Numbered from the stretch's first letter, positions 24,201-35,584 are shown. The stretch: DNA of 64,000 nt from Branchiostoma belcheri (GCF_001625305.1 NW_017803169.1:462512-526511); one strand, 5' to 3'. The notes: a model not told the origin generated them from the letters alone. Numbers and translations are program-made.

Positions 24201-27200
24201 CCTTGGAACATGTTGAGATCTAAAGTGAGGATCTCTGACCCAAAGTTACAACTTGGTCCAGGAATGAAGCAGTTCTATAGTACCTGCTATAGAATTATAG
24301 CTTCATTTTTTATTGCATGTGTCACAATTCCTGGACCAGGTTGTAAGTTTGCGTCTTTTTTTACTTTTTACAGTCAGACTTGTCTCTGAGGACCACTCGC
24401 AGGTCTTTACTATAATAAAATTTATTAACGCTATAGGAGCTGGAAAAAGAAAGATGGGGTTGAAGAATGACTTAGAATGGGTTGCAAATTGGAGTGAGTG
24501 CAACCGACAGCAACAGACAAAAGACTTTGGAAGACATTGATGGCCTGCCTTGCACCCCGTTCATACCAGACTTATATTTAGCGGTTTCAACCGGTTTTTA
24601 TTTAACCTAGTGTGAATGCGGTTTTTTAGGGGTTTAAATCCAATTTTCAAAAACCACCTCGGAAGGTGTTTTTTCAGGTTTTTTTTCAGGGGTTTTTCCA
24701 CCGAAAAACCTGGTCTGAACGCTAAGGGTTTATTGGTCGATTAATTGGATATTCCTCGGACAGGATTTTTACAAAACCAGTTTTGAAAAGTCGGGTTTGA
24801 ACGCTAAGGGTTTTAGCCGGGTTTTCTCTTGCTAACTATTTGGTAGTTTAAACCGGTTTTTAAAGTCTGGTATGAATGGGATCTTTGGAGCAAAGCACTA
24901 GTAAAATGTGGGGATGATAATGATGATGAAGTAAATGATCACAGAAGCTTAAGATTGCCGTCAGTCTGTTCAGGATTCAGAATAATGCTAAATAGGTCAA
25001 TGGGAAAAAAATAAAATGAAATATTACAGGATCTTTAAAAATAGTTACAATGGCCAGGTCAGGTGGTCCTTATAGAGGTGACACAAGTACAGGACTTTGA
25101 CTGTAAAATCAATGTTATTAGAAAATTATTCATTTTTTTTTCTATCTTTTCAGACTGCATATGCAGTGTTGGTTTTTACCCTGTTCTTCAAATCATTGGA
25201 CATGCTCAGGTAACATATGGTGTGCTACATGTACGTGTATATTGCAAGTGTTAATAATAGTATAATTCTATCAATAAATATAATCAACCTAAAAAATCAG
25301 AAAATGTGCAAAAAAATGACATTTTTAAAAAGCTAGAGGAAATGATTGTAAACCATATTTAACATTATTGGTGATGGTATGAAAGATTGTGAGTTTAATT
25401 TACTGAACAATAATCTGTTTGTACATTGTATATGATCATGAATATGAAAAAAATTAATGTATCTATTATGAATAGTTATTTTACATTGTATGTCACACAA
25501 AATTACATTGCAGCTTGAATTACATGCATCTGGTCTTGTACCATGTGGATGTTAATGGTAATAGGCTGAAGTTAGCAGAATATTTGACACAATATCACAG
25601 TGATGAGCAGTGATTTTTCAAAATTTTTATTCACATTTATTAGATAAGATGATGACAGCTTGACACTTTACTCAATAAATTCAACAATGCGACATAACTT
25701 CATCATAACTTCAACATTGTAAAAATGAGGTAAACTTCGAATTATTATAATAATATCATTATAATAATGTGGTGTGCCAATGTCCAAAACTATATTATCT
25801 AGTACTTGAATGACATGTGCTAGAAGCATGTTGCATCTTCAGTGTTTGAGGGACTATAAACTAAGTTACAAACAGTTAAACCTAATTTTTTTTTTTCCTT
25901 TCTTTTACAGGCGACCCAACAGTTCACGGGCACTGTTCTTCACAGCATTAGCCACCTATGGCACAGGGTTCATCATATGGAACATTGACAACTTCTTCTG
26001 TCACAATATAAGGTACAAATTGACAATTACTCCTAAGAATGGATTAATTTTAAGCATTGCTTAAACTCAATACTTAAATCCATTCTTAGGAGTGTATTCA
26101 ATTTGTTAGAGTTAGAGTGCTTGAGCTGTGTGTTTGTGTGTCTGTTTGTTTGTTTGTATGGACAGAATAGGCTTACAGTGTGTGGATGGGCAAGATTGAC
26201 AGGCAGAATGACTAAAGGTCATACACAGAAGATGGAATGAACTTGAGGGTAGGTTGACAGGTTGAAAGGGCAGACACAGGAAATGGGGTGAACTTTAAAG
26301 GTGAACTGTAAGAGAAGAGTTGGACGCCCAAACATAACAGTTAAGAAACTTATTGAAACTGAAACTGGCTTGGAGGGACATGAACTCTTCTCAGTGATGT
26401 ATGACAGACAGTTGTGGCGAACTAACTTTGTATGCTCCACCTCTACGGAGGATGAATGATGATGATGATGATGATTAAAGGTTACAAAGACCTAAAATCC
26501 CTCCCTGAAATCTGAAATCTCCTTGTAAAGTTGTAGAATGTAGTAATTTAGAAGAAAGGTGGTAGCCTCAATCAGGCCTTTCCAGTAGAATTGTAAAATT
26601 ATTGTAGAATTTTGCAAGAAACATTTCCCCTGCTGACATAATGTACCACACAACCCTTTGGTAGCCAAACTGAATCCCTATTGGCCAAGTCAGTCTGGTA
26701 GAGATACAAGGCTGTACCAACCATTTTGCTTCTCTGAAGGGAGTTCCGAGGGACGCTGACATCACCGTGGCGACCTCTGACCCAGCTCCACGCCTGGTGG
26801 CACCTGTTGGCCGGGCTGGGGACCTACATTCATGTACTGTATAGGTAAGTAATAAGTATGAGCACATACAGAAGTATTGCTTTGGGTGGCTGAGTCATGG
26901 GTTTGTGTTTCTGTCTGCCCATACAGTGTCCAAGCCAGATACAAACAACTCTTTGTTTCCCAAGAATTTTTTTTGTAACCAATCTTTTGTCAAGACTTCT
27001 CATCATCGCAGGCACATTGTATTCAGCCATAGGCATGGTGCATTCTGGGATTGCTGAATCAGTGTGTGTGACTTTATTGTGTAGTGTGGGGTATTGCTGT
27101 TACGCTTTTTTTCCGTAAAATATAAATTGGAACTAAAATTATTATTGAATAGATAAGTGACACCAATTTTTCAACTTAAGTGTCCCTTGATATCAGCTCA

Positions 27201-27982
27201 ACTGTTAAACATCTCTGACTGTTTCCTTTCTCTCTTTTCTGTCGACAGTGTACAGGTCAGAACCAGCTATCTAAAGTGGCCTGGAAAAGTGAAGGTATGC
27301 AAAGCCAGTTGCTTTTTTTTACTCTCACTCACTCACTCACTCACTCACTCACTCACTCACTCACTCACTCACTCACTCACTCACTCACTCACTCACTCAC
27401 TCACTCACTCACATCCACTCACTCACCCACCCACTCACTCACCCACTCACTCACTCACTCACTCACTCACTCACTCACTCACTCACTCACTCAATTGCTC
27501 AATCGCTCACTCAATTACTCACTCGCTCACTCACTCACTCAGTGTCAACTTTGCAAGACCCAGATGATGAAGACCCAAATGTGCAGAGAAATTCAAGACA
27601 TTATTTATTTGACATTCATGTTTTGTGCAAGGCCTTCCTCCTAAATGTATGGAAATTTGGGTTCTTTATTAAAATGACTGTCACAAATAAAATTGAAGAT
27701 CTCCTTATTTGCCTATCAAAAAAAATTCAGTTCATCATATTCTCCACCCAGTGACAGTCTCTCATCATTAACAAATTATAAGAATTATTTGTCGTAAAGT
27801 ATGGAACTGAGCTACAGAATATAGAATGTAAGATTGTTTAATCTGTAATGTGTGCTTGTGGAGAGAGGCAAGGGTTTTTATGCTCTAATTTTGTCTGACT
27901 TTTGTTTCAGACCATCATGGGAATTCCCTATTACCATGTATCAAAAACAGTGGAGAAGAACGGACCAGTACACAAAGACTGA
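9202..27982 (+). CDS. ACER3: Alkaline ceramidase 3, complete in ten exons
   Basis: ACER3 is a seven-span ER/Golgi membrane amidase that hydrolyses unsaturated long-chain ceramides to sphingosine and fatty acid. Exons: 9202-9304, 14164-14274, 14888-14993, 15526-15607, 16654-16689, 25154-25209, 25911-26012, 26740-26844, 27249-27294, 27911-27982. All introns are GT-AG, phases join without a stop, and the product is 272 residues (human about 267). The calcium-site residues D19, W20, E22, N24 and E33 are present. The active-site set S77, H81 and D92 ([16 protein letters not shown]) has the same numbering as human; the zinc histidines are H216 and H220 (LHAWWH), one residue shifted. The start [12 protein letters not shown] aligns with the family. 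Intron 5 is 8.5 kb and carries an LTR element and a hAT relative. Only the short C-terminal tail diverges. Confidence 0.96.
10505..10605 (+). mobile_element. SINE tail fragment
   Basis: The sequence CCGGCTATACAGATACAGAT recurs, inverted, near 49490-49515, and the CAGATA-rich tail resembles the SINE at 40600-41122. The fragment is in ACER3 intron 1. Confidence 0.4.
11780..12072 (+). mobile_element. CR1/L2-type LINE 3' tail with duplicated end
   Basis: A non-coding 3' UTR-like stretch leads into CTAATGGGGATTGAAATAAA followed by AAAC repeats. The terminal 33 bp (GGGATTGAAATAAACAAACA onward) is present twice in tandem, at about 12007-12039 and 12040-12072. No RT coding remains. The LINE class is inferred from tail style. 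Confidence 0.5.
14442..14833. mobile_element. MITE, TAAGGCCACACCG family, in ACER3 intron 2
   Basis: The ends are TAAGGCCACACCGAGTTAAT and the inverted AAATCGGTGTGGCCTA. Internal motifs GATGACATCCTCTGAAG and ATTCCGGCCAAAAATAAAAA are shared with the other copies at 33375, 34316, 36037, 47796 and 60699. A half copy of the TAGCCTGGGTGCCATCC MITE is nested at 14681. The element ends about 55 bp before exon 3. Confidence 0.7.
17420..17659 (-). repeat. 3' LTR (minus orientation)
   Basis: 240 bp with TG...CA ends; no difference by eye from 20220-20459. The outer flank ends ATGCC. Confidence 0.92.
17823..19436 (-). CDS. Retrotransposon Gag-protease polyprotein with SCAN-like capsid segment
   Basis: This 537-residue ORF should form the element's particle shell and process it. 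Residues 30-78 are highly charged (Glu/Lys/Arg repeats), probably a coiled coil. Residues 90-255 resemble a Ty3/gypsy capsid; the part around 188-248 ([17 protein letters not shown]) looks like a SCAN domain. A CCHC zinc knuckle C-x2-C-x4-H-x4-C lies at 291-304 ([14 protein letters not shown]). The retropepsin-like part has the DTGS active site at 358-361 and VLLGNDYG near 420-427. The basic C-terminus ends in KQEYGVK and a stop 160 bp before the LTR. SCAN domains are known to derive from Gmr1-like gypsy Gag, so a Gmr1-related origin is likely but inferred. Confidence 0.88.
   Translation of the reverse strand: MSAMDKLIEQGKEMGLEGDNLLKFVMAQQAIERDERAKEREAQRENEAKEKEAQRRHELEMEELKVRQAEIEYHKAKKEGAGDVKAKTPRLPSFMEGEEIDGYLLRFERFARANHWAEDTWASLLSALLTGKALDVYSRLSDAEAQDYDKVKEAILKRYELTEDGFRKKFRSEIPQEGEGPDQYIVRLSSYLNRWIELSGTSKTFEGVCDLIIQEQFLDLCPTDLAIHLRERKPKSLEELGKISDQYLMAHETSLAEGVRPRNSSSSEGEPARKSGQCGSGEPGGGFRKTCYHCRETGHVKADCPSLGKGFSKKNVVAQSMFAQGADKPWDADGNLAEDSKYRSSGAVNGQQVQVYRDTGSSRTFVNKKLVPRKSYTEDVLKVRLANGAVDSVPTARVELEVDGNAREVEVGVMNTPYPVLLGNDYGAACVGSRAGPVTTREIKSELGEDKRHLGRGEKMKSAVPRYQIPARCQQGGQVAYPPKAEVRSESNTVKQRIQKLMEEDPVYRRGRLRWLQRQHQLKKAAGKRTKQEYGVK
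20220..20459 (-). repeat. 5' LTR (minus orientation)
   Basis: 240 bp partner of 17420-17659, followed by the duplicated ATGCC. A leader of about 780 bp separates it from the Gag start. Confidence 0.92.
20705..22495. mobile_element. Non-autonomous relative of the hAT element
   Basis: The ends are CCGCGGATCCAGA and its inverse, followed inward by the same GC-rich block and TGGCCAAACACA as the right end of the 1-6097 element. Bases 20880-20960 match its subterminal repeat (GGCCGGGGCGACGGAGCGCC, AGCGGGCACGCCCC). The inverted stretch 22000-22260 matches window bases 1-250. No transposase ORF is present in 1.79 kb. A clean target duplication was not visible. It sits in ACER3 intron 5, next to the LTR element. 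Confidence 0.75.
22546..22656. mobile_element. Hairpin MITE, TAGCCTGGGT family
   Basis: The inverted ends TTGGCCTGGGTGCTATCCTC and GAGGATAGCACCCAGGCTA bound about 110 bp. It lies 50 bp beyond the end of the hAT relative. Confidence 0.65.
23199..23695. mobile_element. MITE with about 40 bp terminal inverted repeats
   Basis: The left end GTAGAGCCGAAAATGTCTAT and the right end ATAGACATTTTTGGCTCTAC are inverted; similarity extends to GGCTAGC and the CAATG/CATTG borders. No coding capacity is seen. It is in ACER3 intron 5. Confidence 0.65.
24557..24880. mobile_element. MITE with CCCGTTCATACCAGACTT ends
   Basis: The inverted ends CCCGTTCATACCAGACTT and AAGTCTGGTATGAATGGG enclose about 290 bp rich in GGTTTTT and AACCGG motifs. 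It is in ACER3 intron 5. Confidence 0.65.
26017..26107. repeat. Hairpin at the ACER3 intron 7 donor
   Basis: ACTCCTAAGAATGGATTAA and its complement pair around a short loop, with CAAATTGA/TCAATTTG at the outer ends. The stem starts 4 bp after the GT of exon 7's donor (26013). It is probably a small MITE. Confidence 0.55.
26310..26477 (+). pseudogene. 3' end of a non-LTR retrotransposon RT with (TGA)n tail
   Basis: A short open stretch encodes [14 protein letters not shown]..., then [12 protein letters not shown] and a stop at 26457-26459. This resembles the extreme C-terminus of RTE-like reverse transcriptases (GRP, DR-WR pattern). A GATGATGATGAT tail follows directly, as in 5'-truncated LINE insertions. 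It is in ACER3 intron 7. Confidence 0.55.
27318..27541. repeat. (TCAC)n microsatellite in ACER3 intron 9
   Basis: About 220 bp of nearly pure CTCA/CTCAC repeat with a few interruptions starts about 25 bp after the exon 9 donor. Long THSLTHSL ORFs here are translations of the repeat, not genes. Confidence 0.95.
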
Positions 27983-28078
27983 TGATGTCATCACAGGAAG
28001 TGACATCAGCACTCTACAGGAAGTAGCCTGACATCTGTGGTTCAAGGTCAAGAAGGTTATCATTGGGAAGAGAACACT

Positions 28079-28508
28079 ATGCAGCAAGTTTAAACTGTAA
28101 TTTCCAACACAAGAAATTGGACTCACCCAAATTTTCGACTGCACAACTCCAGTCTTTGTCTGAACAATCCACCGCTTCCGTGACGTCACGCAGATGACAC
28201 ACGTGACTCCCTGAGCAGTGGATCATAGGTTGCAGAAAGTCTGTGGCACCCCCCGTCTTCTTTGCACGAGGGATTAAAGAGGCCATCTACATCAGGGCAT
28301 TACAACCATCCCTCAACAGAGACGGGGGGCGCCACAGACTTTCTGCAACCTATGATTCACTGCTCAGGGAGTCACGTGTGTAATCTGCGTGACGTCACGG
28401 AAGCGGTGGATTGTTCATTCCTTGCCAAAGACTGGAGTTGTACATGTACAGTCGAAAATTTGGGTGAGTCCAATTTCTGTTGGAAATTACAGTTTAAACT
28501 TGCTGCAT
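28079..28508. mobile_element. Penelope-like element 3' end arranged as a large palindrome
   Basis: The arms 28079-28257 and 28320-28508 are inverted copies; the loop is about 60 bp. The plus-strand loop and right arm keep a 41-codon open stretch (28258-28383), FFARGIKEAIYIRALQPSLN then RDGG, that resembles the end of a GIY-YIG endonuclease, with a stop at 28381. Penelope-like elements often end in inverted partial copies. A related fragment is at 50830-51060. It begins about 100 bp after the ACER3 stop and may lie within its 3' UTR. Confidence 0.6.
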
Positions 28509-30984
28509 AATGACTTCTACCATGAACTTTGAAGATAGGAAGAGAACACATTCACTGATTTTAATACAAATAGTCTAAAACATACATGTACATATACATG
28601 TAGTTAAAGGTAACAACGTATTTAATGTGTACTCAGTCAGGCAAATCCCAACAAACTGTGCAATTACATAATACCTTTGTTAGCTAATTTAATTAAAAGG
28701 TTTTGCCACCAACAATGAATATAACCATTAATTAATCTATCTGGTTGAACAGTATTATATATACTATATAATCATGCAATTAATATGGAAGCACAGTGAA
28801 AAGTGACATTAATGTCAGCAAAATTATTACACAAAGTCAAAGAAAAGTCAACCACAGATGTATCAAATTGGAACTTTTCTGTGAAAAGTATTCTGAACTC
28901 ACATGGATACTAAAGGTGTCTTTAATTCTTTGCAAAACAATGCAAGCACATATTGTTGAAGTGTGATGTATCATAAATACATTACATGCCTTATTTATTG
29001 ATAGATACATTGTAAACCTGAATAAGACTGAAGTAGTAAAGGGAAAAGTGAACTAATTACATGTAACTGGCAGCTTGGAAGAATTTTTTTCTTTCTGTCT
29101 CTAACTTATTGTGTTTTTGTAACATTTTACACTCAGTGTCAGTTTTGTATAAACAAAGAAGATTTTGTGGCTTTGATTTTCAAATTATTGATTTGATTAT
29201 AAGCTGAAGTCATAAAGCTCGTCCTGAAATGAAAGAAAAAAAACTAATTCTATGATACCCTTGCCAAAGTTGTCAGTTGTGCTGCTGTAATGCCGCATTA
29301 CATGGTCATTATCAGATCACTTCTGGGGTTACCCCGGCATTAAACTAGCTCCCACTGAACATTGGGAGTAATGCTGGCTTGATGCCATGACCATTAATCA
29401 TCATTAATCATCTTGGCCTTTTGGAGTGGGGCAGAAGCTGTTGCCTGATGTGATCTCCACCCCTGACAGCCTGCCTGACAGCTTGCCAGTGGGGATGGTC
29501 ACACCAAATTAATCCTGTGCTCTTTGAAAACATATGTGCCTTCTAGGAGGTGAAACATAATCTGTTTTCTTTGAGCTGAAACACAGCATCATACATATCT
29601 CCAAGTTTGGCTTGTTTTGACCAAGCTACAGGAGTCTTTTCTTTTCTTTGAATGTCTTTTAACCACTAAATCAAAAGGTCCAGGACCTGTTGGCCTGGGC
29701 TGATAGTGACTGCATTTGTATACATACAGAGCCTCCTACATGTGCTATGGGGAGTTGCAAAGGATGGTCTGATCTATCATGTGACCATGTATGGGAACAT
29801 TCTGCTCCCCCCAGAGGTCATGTGACCTATGGGGGGAGCAGAATGCTCTAAGCTGTCTTGGTCCTACATTGTGTTCTCTCTCTCCACTTGAATTTGTTAG
29901 ACATTTGCTACCAGGCACCACATTTTTTTACCAAATGTCTTGAAATTTTAACAGAGCTTGGGAATATACTTCCACAGGTATTCTTGGTTTAATTTTTTGG
30001 ATGCAGGCCCTAAAATAATTCAATGTAGCTTTTTTGTAAAAAAAAATAGTCCCAAAAAGTATATTGTAACTTATTTGCTCCTGTGTCTTCATATTAGGTC
30101 AAATAAAGGACCTGAAATTTGGTATGAGGATAGTGGTTCATGTACAGTGTTGGTGGTTGAAGTATAATGACAAGAAGTCCTAAATGCAACTTCATGTATG
30201 TTCTTTTAGGTTGGAATTGCAACAGAATTTCTGAAAATATACCCTGTGTAAAAGGGGGACAAACTCCAGACTGTTTCAGGCCAGGCAGGTTATAGACTGA
30301 ATTAGGTCAGTCAGGCCTGCTCAGAGGCGGTGGGACGTGTCAGTTGCTGACACAGGATGTTCTAAATGGTTGAGAATTGTGCTTACTTGAGCCTGGTGCT
30401 AATGTATGGGTCAACCATAACCGAAGACTGTGACAGAGGGCATTAATGCAGGGGAAAGGCAAACTAATTGGTTCAAGGCACTGCAGAGTTGACAGTGGAG
30501 GGAGGTGCCTTGGACAGTCATAATCTACTGTGAAATTAGGCACTAAACTGGCTGTAATGCAGGATGAATGTTTCAGGGGGTAATGCTGCATAGCAGACCA
30601 CTTTGGCAAGGGTAGACAAATATTTCATGTTCCGTTGATGTTATAATTTTTTGGTGTTTTCATGCAAAGCTTCTCTTTGTTTTTATGTTATGAATTTTTG
30701 TAATTATCATAATGTACCTTGGTTCAAAAATGTCAATACCAGTTATTTGGTAGCAGTGTAATATTGTTGCTGTATGAGATAAAACTAGCATAAAGCCTCA
30801 CAGTTATTCCTAATCTTTTTTGTGATAATAGTGATGTACAATGTAGTACATATTTTGTACATAGTCTTATTCTAGCCCCAGTGAACTACATTAACTGTGA
30901 TTGCTCCCCTGCTAAAAACTTTGGCACAACGCATTTAATTTAGCAAAACATATTGCAACTGCATACAAAACCCATATTTTTTAT

Positions 30985-31265
30985 GTTTACCGTAGAAAAT
31001 ATTGTTTTTGCTACATTTCCTCCTCTTTTTCTCCTTCTTCTTCTTCTGTTCCAAACACTGACCTCTGACCTGGCCAATGACCTGATTCGTCGACGTCTCT
31101 CACCATGGTAACTTCGTGTTGGGTTACATAATGTTGTAATTTTATAGTAGGAGGGATTTATACTCCTGTCTGACCATATGTATAAATTTATTTGGGTAAG
31201 AAATAACAGAGCAGACCATATGCTAAGGTTAACATTAATGCATTTGCTTTGCAAATGTTACCTTA
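30985..31265. repeat. Dispersed repeat, copy B (partner at 7561-7875)
   Basis: Ordered matches to copy A include ATGTTTACCG, TCACCATGGTAACT, GTCTGACCATATGTATAAAT and CAGAGCAGACCATATGC. Confidence 0.6.
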
Positions 31266-32792
31266 AGTTTCTAGTTCCAGTTTTCTTTGGATGTTTAGTC
31301 AACATTGCATCAGAATTTTTGCCTATTGCAGACAACATCTTTCCCAACACAGCATTTAAAAACTATATTTGGGATGTCATTCTTGAATACATGAAAGCTA
31401 CCTTTAATAACTAAAGGTATTCTGCCGCAGTGCTATGATGCACAATACATTACGGGTTTCACGCAGGCGCAGTATGTTCTGTTATAGTGTCTTGTGATTG
31501 TTGTATGATTGTTGTACTGAGGGCATTCTCAGGATAATCATGCAATAAGTGTGACCTGCAAAATTCAGCTGTCTTAATTATAAAAAGGATTGTCTTTGAT
31601 CCTCTTTGGTTGTTAGTTCTGTCACAAAAATTGCACAATGGTCTTCCATATAATGTAACCTTTAATAGTGAAACAACTGGCATTAAAAAACGTAACTGGA
31701 CATTCATGAAATGCTTTAGCTGGAGCTAATATATACTATTAGATAATTTGTATATAGTCTTGACTAAAACAGTTGATAGCATGTGACTTCCCTCAGGGAT
31801 TCAGTGCTTTGTCCTGGTTAATTCACTTACACCAATTTTTGGGTTAGGTACAGGACTGGTGTATGTGTAAAAAAAAAGCTCAATGATGTATTATTTTAAG
31901 GCTTTCAAAGTGTTGCTAATATGCCGAATAATGCTGAATGTTCACTGGTGTCCAAATATAGGTGTTGTCTGGCTTTAATGTACAGGTGGTCTTTTTAAGT
32001 TCTATTCAGAATGCAGGACATAGTGGTTGCTGTTTTGAAAGCTGCTGTAGATAGGCTGCAATAATATTAATCTGTGCTGGATGTGGAAGGTTCTTTCAAT
32101 TGTGATGTGGAAATTTAACCTTTTTTACTGTAGAATATGTGTAGGTAGACATTATCTTTTTTGTAACGGCATCCAATGCAATTTTAGGGGGCAAAAAACA
32201 TTCTGAATGATCATTAGGACATCTGTCTGATTTTGACATTTACTGCCATTTCTTAGCATATTTTTGTAATCATTTCATACTTGAAGCGTTTGAAATTATT
32301 GACTTACTAGATTGAGAAAAAGGCCAGAAAATTGACTTCAAAAATCCAGTTTTGCTTCCCTGAAATTGCAGTGGGTGCATGGAATAGAGTCGAGTTGTGA
32401 TGCTAGCATTGTAGAAAGTCTACAGTCTACTGTCTTCCGTAATGTAAAACTAAATGTATGATATCCGGGATAACATTTCATGTTGGTAAGAAGGAGATGC
32501 TTAGCTGCATACCTGGTGATGAAAAGTAAAAAAAAAAGAAAAATATTTAATGTACAATGTATATGTAAAGTCATGATAGAGTCATAACATATCTTTTTGT
32601 GGAAATCACTATTATTGCAATGTTTTAAACTCTTGCAATATCACACAGACTCCATTGTACAAAATGAATCATGATTAAACTAGTAGTACTATGTACATGT
32701 CAGCCTTGTCAGGTTTAGTCACTTTCATGCCAAAAAGACTGAACCCACACATACTTGTACAAGATGTATTCTACCTGTCTGGTGAGATCACA

Positions 32793-32940
32793 CACTGGGC
32801 AGGGCCTCTGCTGATTGGATGATTACCACTCATGTTTGGCCAATCAGCACGCCTGCTCAAGTTCTAAATTTCAGAATTTAAACAGGCATGCTGATTGGCA
32901 AAACCTGAGTGATAGTCATCCAATCAGAAGACGCCCAGTG
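32793..32940. mobile_element. Fold-back hairpin element
   Basis: The arms begin CACTGGGC and end GCCCAGTG, and include CTGATTGGATGAT paired with its near complement and GGCCAATCAGCA paired with TGCTGATTGGC. About 148 bp in total. Confidence 0.6.
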
Positions 32941-33374
32941 TCTGGTAATCAAAATATTTGAATGACTGATCTAGATTAATGATTTGTGGGTTTAGTTATT
33001 TTGGCTGGGAAGAAACTAAAGAAGTGTACTGAAGCTTTAAAGACTGGCATTTATGCTAAAACATGATTGCTTCAACATTGTAATATACTGAAAATAATCT
33101 AAAGATGTTGCCTCTAAAACATGCCTTGATGAATGCAGTGTTATCCATAATTGTATAAAAACTTGTCCGTGCCTCATCTTGTTGTGAACATAATGATTTG
33201 TTCATATGTGTGTAAAGTAACTTTATGTCTTTGAGTTTCACATCAATGTTGAACCAGCTGGTTTGGCAGCACCAACAGCCTAGTGTAACAATGAATGTTA
33301 TTCCAATTGATACCTGTCCTTTCTACTGTAAATGCATTTATTACTGCCATGGTTTTATTTTTGTGGTGTCCTCC

Positions 33375-33803
33375 TAAGGCCACAGCAAGTAATTTTTATG
33401 GATGACATCAGCGCGCGCATTAATTTTCGCCGGATTTTGGAAAAAAAAAAAGAAATTTTGTTGCCTTCTGACAGTGGTCAACATGCCGAAAATGGGCAAA
33501 GATGTCTGTTGCCATGCCGGAATGTGGATGGAAGATAAATTTGAAGAGAGGAGACAAGACAAGGATCTGATTTAATGTTTTGCTTCTTACTTTGATGCAG
33601 TGATATGTGATGTTGGCTGTGTATACAAATGTATGTGATGTTTTCACTTAATCAAAACCATTTGTACAATTATGATTGAGTCAAAAGTCTAAAATGTAGG
33701 AACCTTGTATTTTTTGGCCAGCCTTGTTTTTTTTTGGCCTGCTCGCATTAGATTTGGAGTCTGCGGAGGATGTCATCCATAAAATTTACTTGCTGTAGCC
33801 TAA
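33375..33803. mobile_element. MITE, TAAGGCCACA family
   Basis: The ends are TAAGGCCACAGCAAGTAAT and the inverted TTACTTGCTGTAGCCTA, with TATGGATGACATC and GATGTCATCCATA just inside. Confidence 0.7.
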
Positions 33804-33902
33804 TGCGAAATCATGACAGTGGGAATGTGTTTAGACTAGCTGATTGCTGCCCACCCCTTTGTCAGGGACCCTCAAAGTAGTATAATCATAGACTGGATAC
33901 TA

Positions 33903-33980
33903 CTGGTACTATTACTACTTACTAGTATTACTACTACTATTACTACTTCTACTACTACCACTACTGTTACTGTACTACAG
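33903..33980. repeat. (TAC)n-rich microsatellite
   Basis: Imperfect TAC/TACTAT triplets over about 75 bp. Confidence 0.8.
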
Positions 33981-34315
33981 AACTGTTTTAACAGTGAACT
34001 CATACCACAAAGTAAAACTACCGCTGACAGTTTTGCAATGGTTGCTGGACTAAACCATGTACACGTTTATTGTATGTGTAATTTTACTGTTGCAGTACAG
34101 TTGTGAATCAGTAGGTGGTGCTACTGGTCTACTGTTTTGCCATTCTATTTTGGAAAATATTATCACATATCAATGGCAACCTGCCTTAATTCTGTATATT
34201 TTAAGATGTTGCATTGAACCTTCATCTAAGTGAAACTAAATATGATACTGATGATACATTACCGATGGCAACGCTGTCTCATAATTCATAAAGCCAGCGT
34301 TGTTTATTTACTCTG

Positions 34316-34713
34316 TAAGGCCACACCGTCTTAATTTTATGTATGACATCCTCTGAAGACCCCCAACTAGTGCGCGCGGACGAATAAAAGAAATTCCGGC
34401 CAAAAATAAAAATGCTACTAATTTATTCACATCATGACCTCATTTGCATAATTTATGAGGGAGTGCTAGAATAGCCTATTTAGATAAGATAAGGCTATCA
34501 TTGGGTGGAGAATATGATCCATATGATGTAATCCATGCAAATGACTGTTATTTGTGAAATCAATGATTTAAAATTGTATAATTCGTCAACCGTCCATTCG
34601 TTAACATCATTTGGCGAAGGTATGAGATCGTGGAACTCTTGCTTTTTTTTGAGAACGGGCGAAAATCAATGCACGCGCGGATGTCATCCATAAAATTCAG
34701 TCGGTGTGGCCTA
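34316..34713. mobile_element. MITE, TAAGGCCACA family, with embedded foreign segment
   Basis: The ends are TAAGGCCACACCGTCTTAAT and AGTCGGTGTGGCCTA. Bases 34420-34640 instead match the repeat family ending TTGGCGAAGGTATGAGATCG (see 43180-44080), so one element has inserted into the other. Confidence 0.65.
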
Positions 34714-35584
34714 AGTGAGGTTGGTGACCTCAGGAGTATTGCAGTCGGATTTTTTTTTGTGTTCGCAGCTATAATTCAAGATCCATTTGCTGCATTGATA
34801 TGTAGTTTATAGCATGTCATCTATTAGTTGTATTTTTCTACACCGTAGCTAGTCTAAGAGTAATAATTTTTGTTCTCAAGCTAGTAGAAGCCATATTGAT
34901 GTGTCAACAGAATTAAAGTGTGAATAGATAATTTTCTCCATTTTGTAGGTGTTTTAAACGCCTATACATTAATTGGTAGATACATAATCATGCATGTAAA
35001 TACTTACGACCTGTGAATAGCTTTTTGAGCAAAGTTGAACAATTTTGTAATAGCGTACTGGTGTGTAAGGCATTTGGTGTCAGAGCAAAATTAGCCAAAA
35101 CTTATTAATAATAACTTTTTCCAGTCATTCTGGAATATGTTATCTGAAAGCGCTTTGTAAATAGTAGCAAGATAAATGCAGTGAAACAATTATATATTAC
35201 ATATTAAAAGCATGTATGCTACGAGTACTCAACATTTTAAATGTTTAAAAACATCAACTGGGTTCAATTTCACACTGATGCGTAAGCTTCATTTACTTGA
35301 ATTCTCATTGAATTTTTTACATGTGCTGGGTAGTATATTGGGAATTTATGTGATAGTAACTTTGTAAAAGCTGTTTTCACAAAATGCTTGTTATATCCAT
35401 GACCAATTTTATGTCTTGGTAGATTTGCCTACCAAAGCTAGAAACAGCATATAAGACAACTGTGTGAAAGAGAGCAGGTCTATTTTTACTTTTTACTACT
35501 CAAGCAAGATGCAAGATATATTTTCAAATTGGGACGCCAATTTTAACTTTATTTGTTCCAGGGAAGAATGATATACTGAGAATT

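Larger units (their letters stand above)
28509..33374. other. Long stretch without a recognised gene
   Basis: AT-rich, with no ORF that looks like a protein family. It holds a hairpin at 29790-29848 (ATTCTGCTCCCCCC arms), a fragment of the TTTGGTATG repeat family at 30060-30130, dispersed repeat B at 30985-31265 and a hairpin MITE at 32793-32940. Part may be ACER3 3' UTR. Confidence 0.6.

Noticed and set aside
27157-27644. Two overlapping ORFs of THSLTHSL repeats
   Set aside because: They translate the TCAC microsatellite; only 27249-27294 (ACER3 exon 9) is coding.
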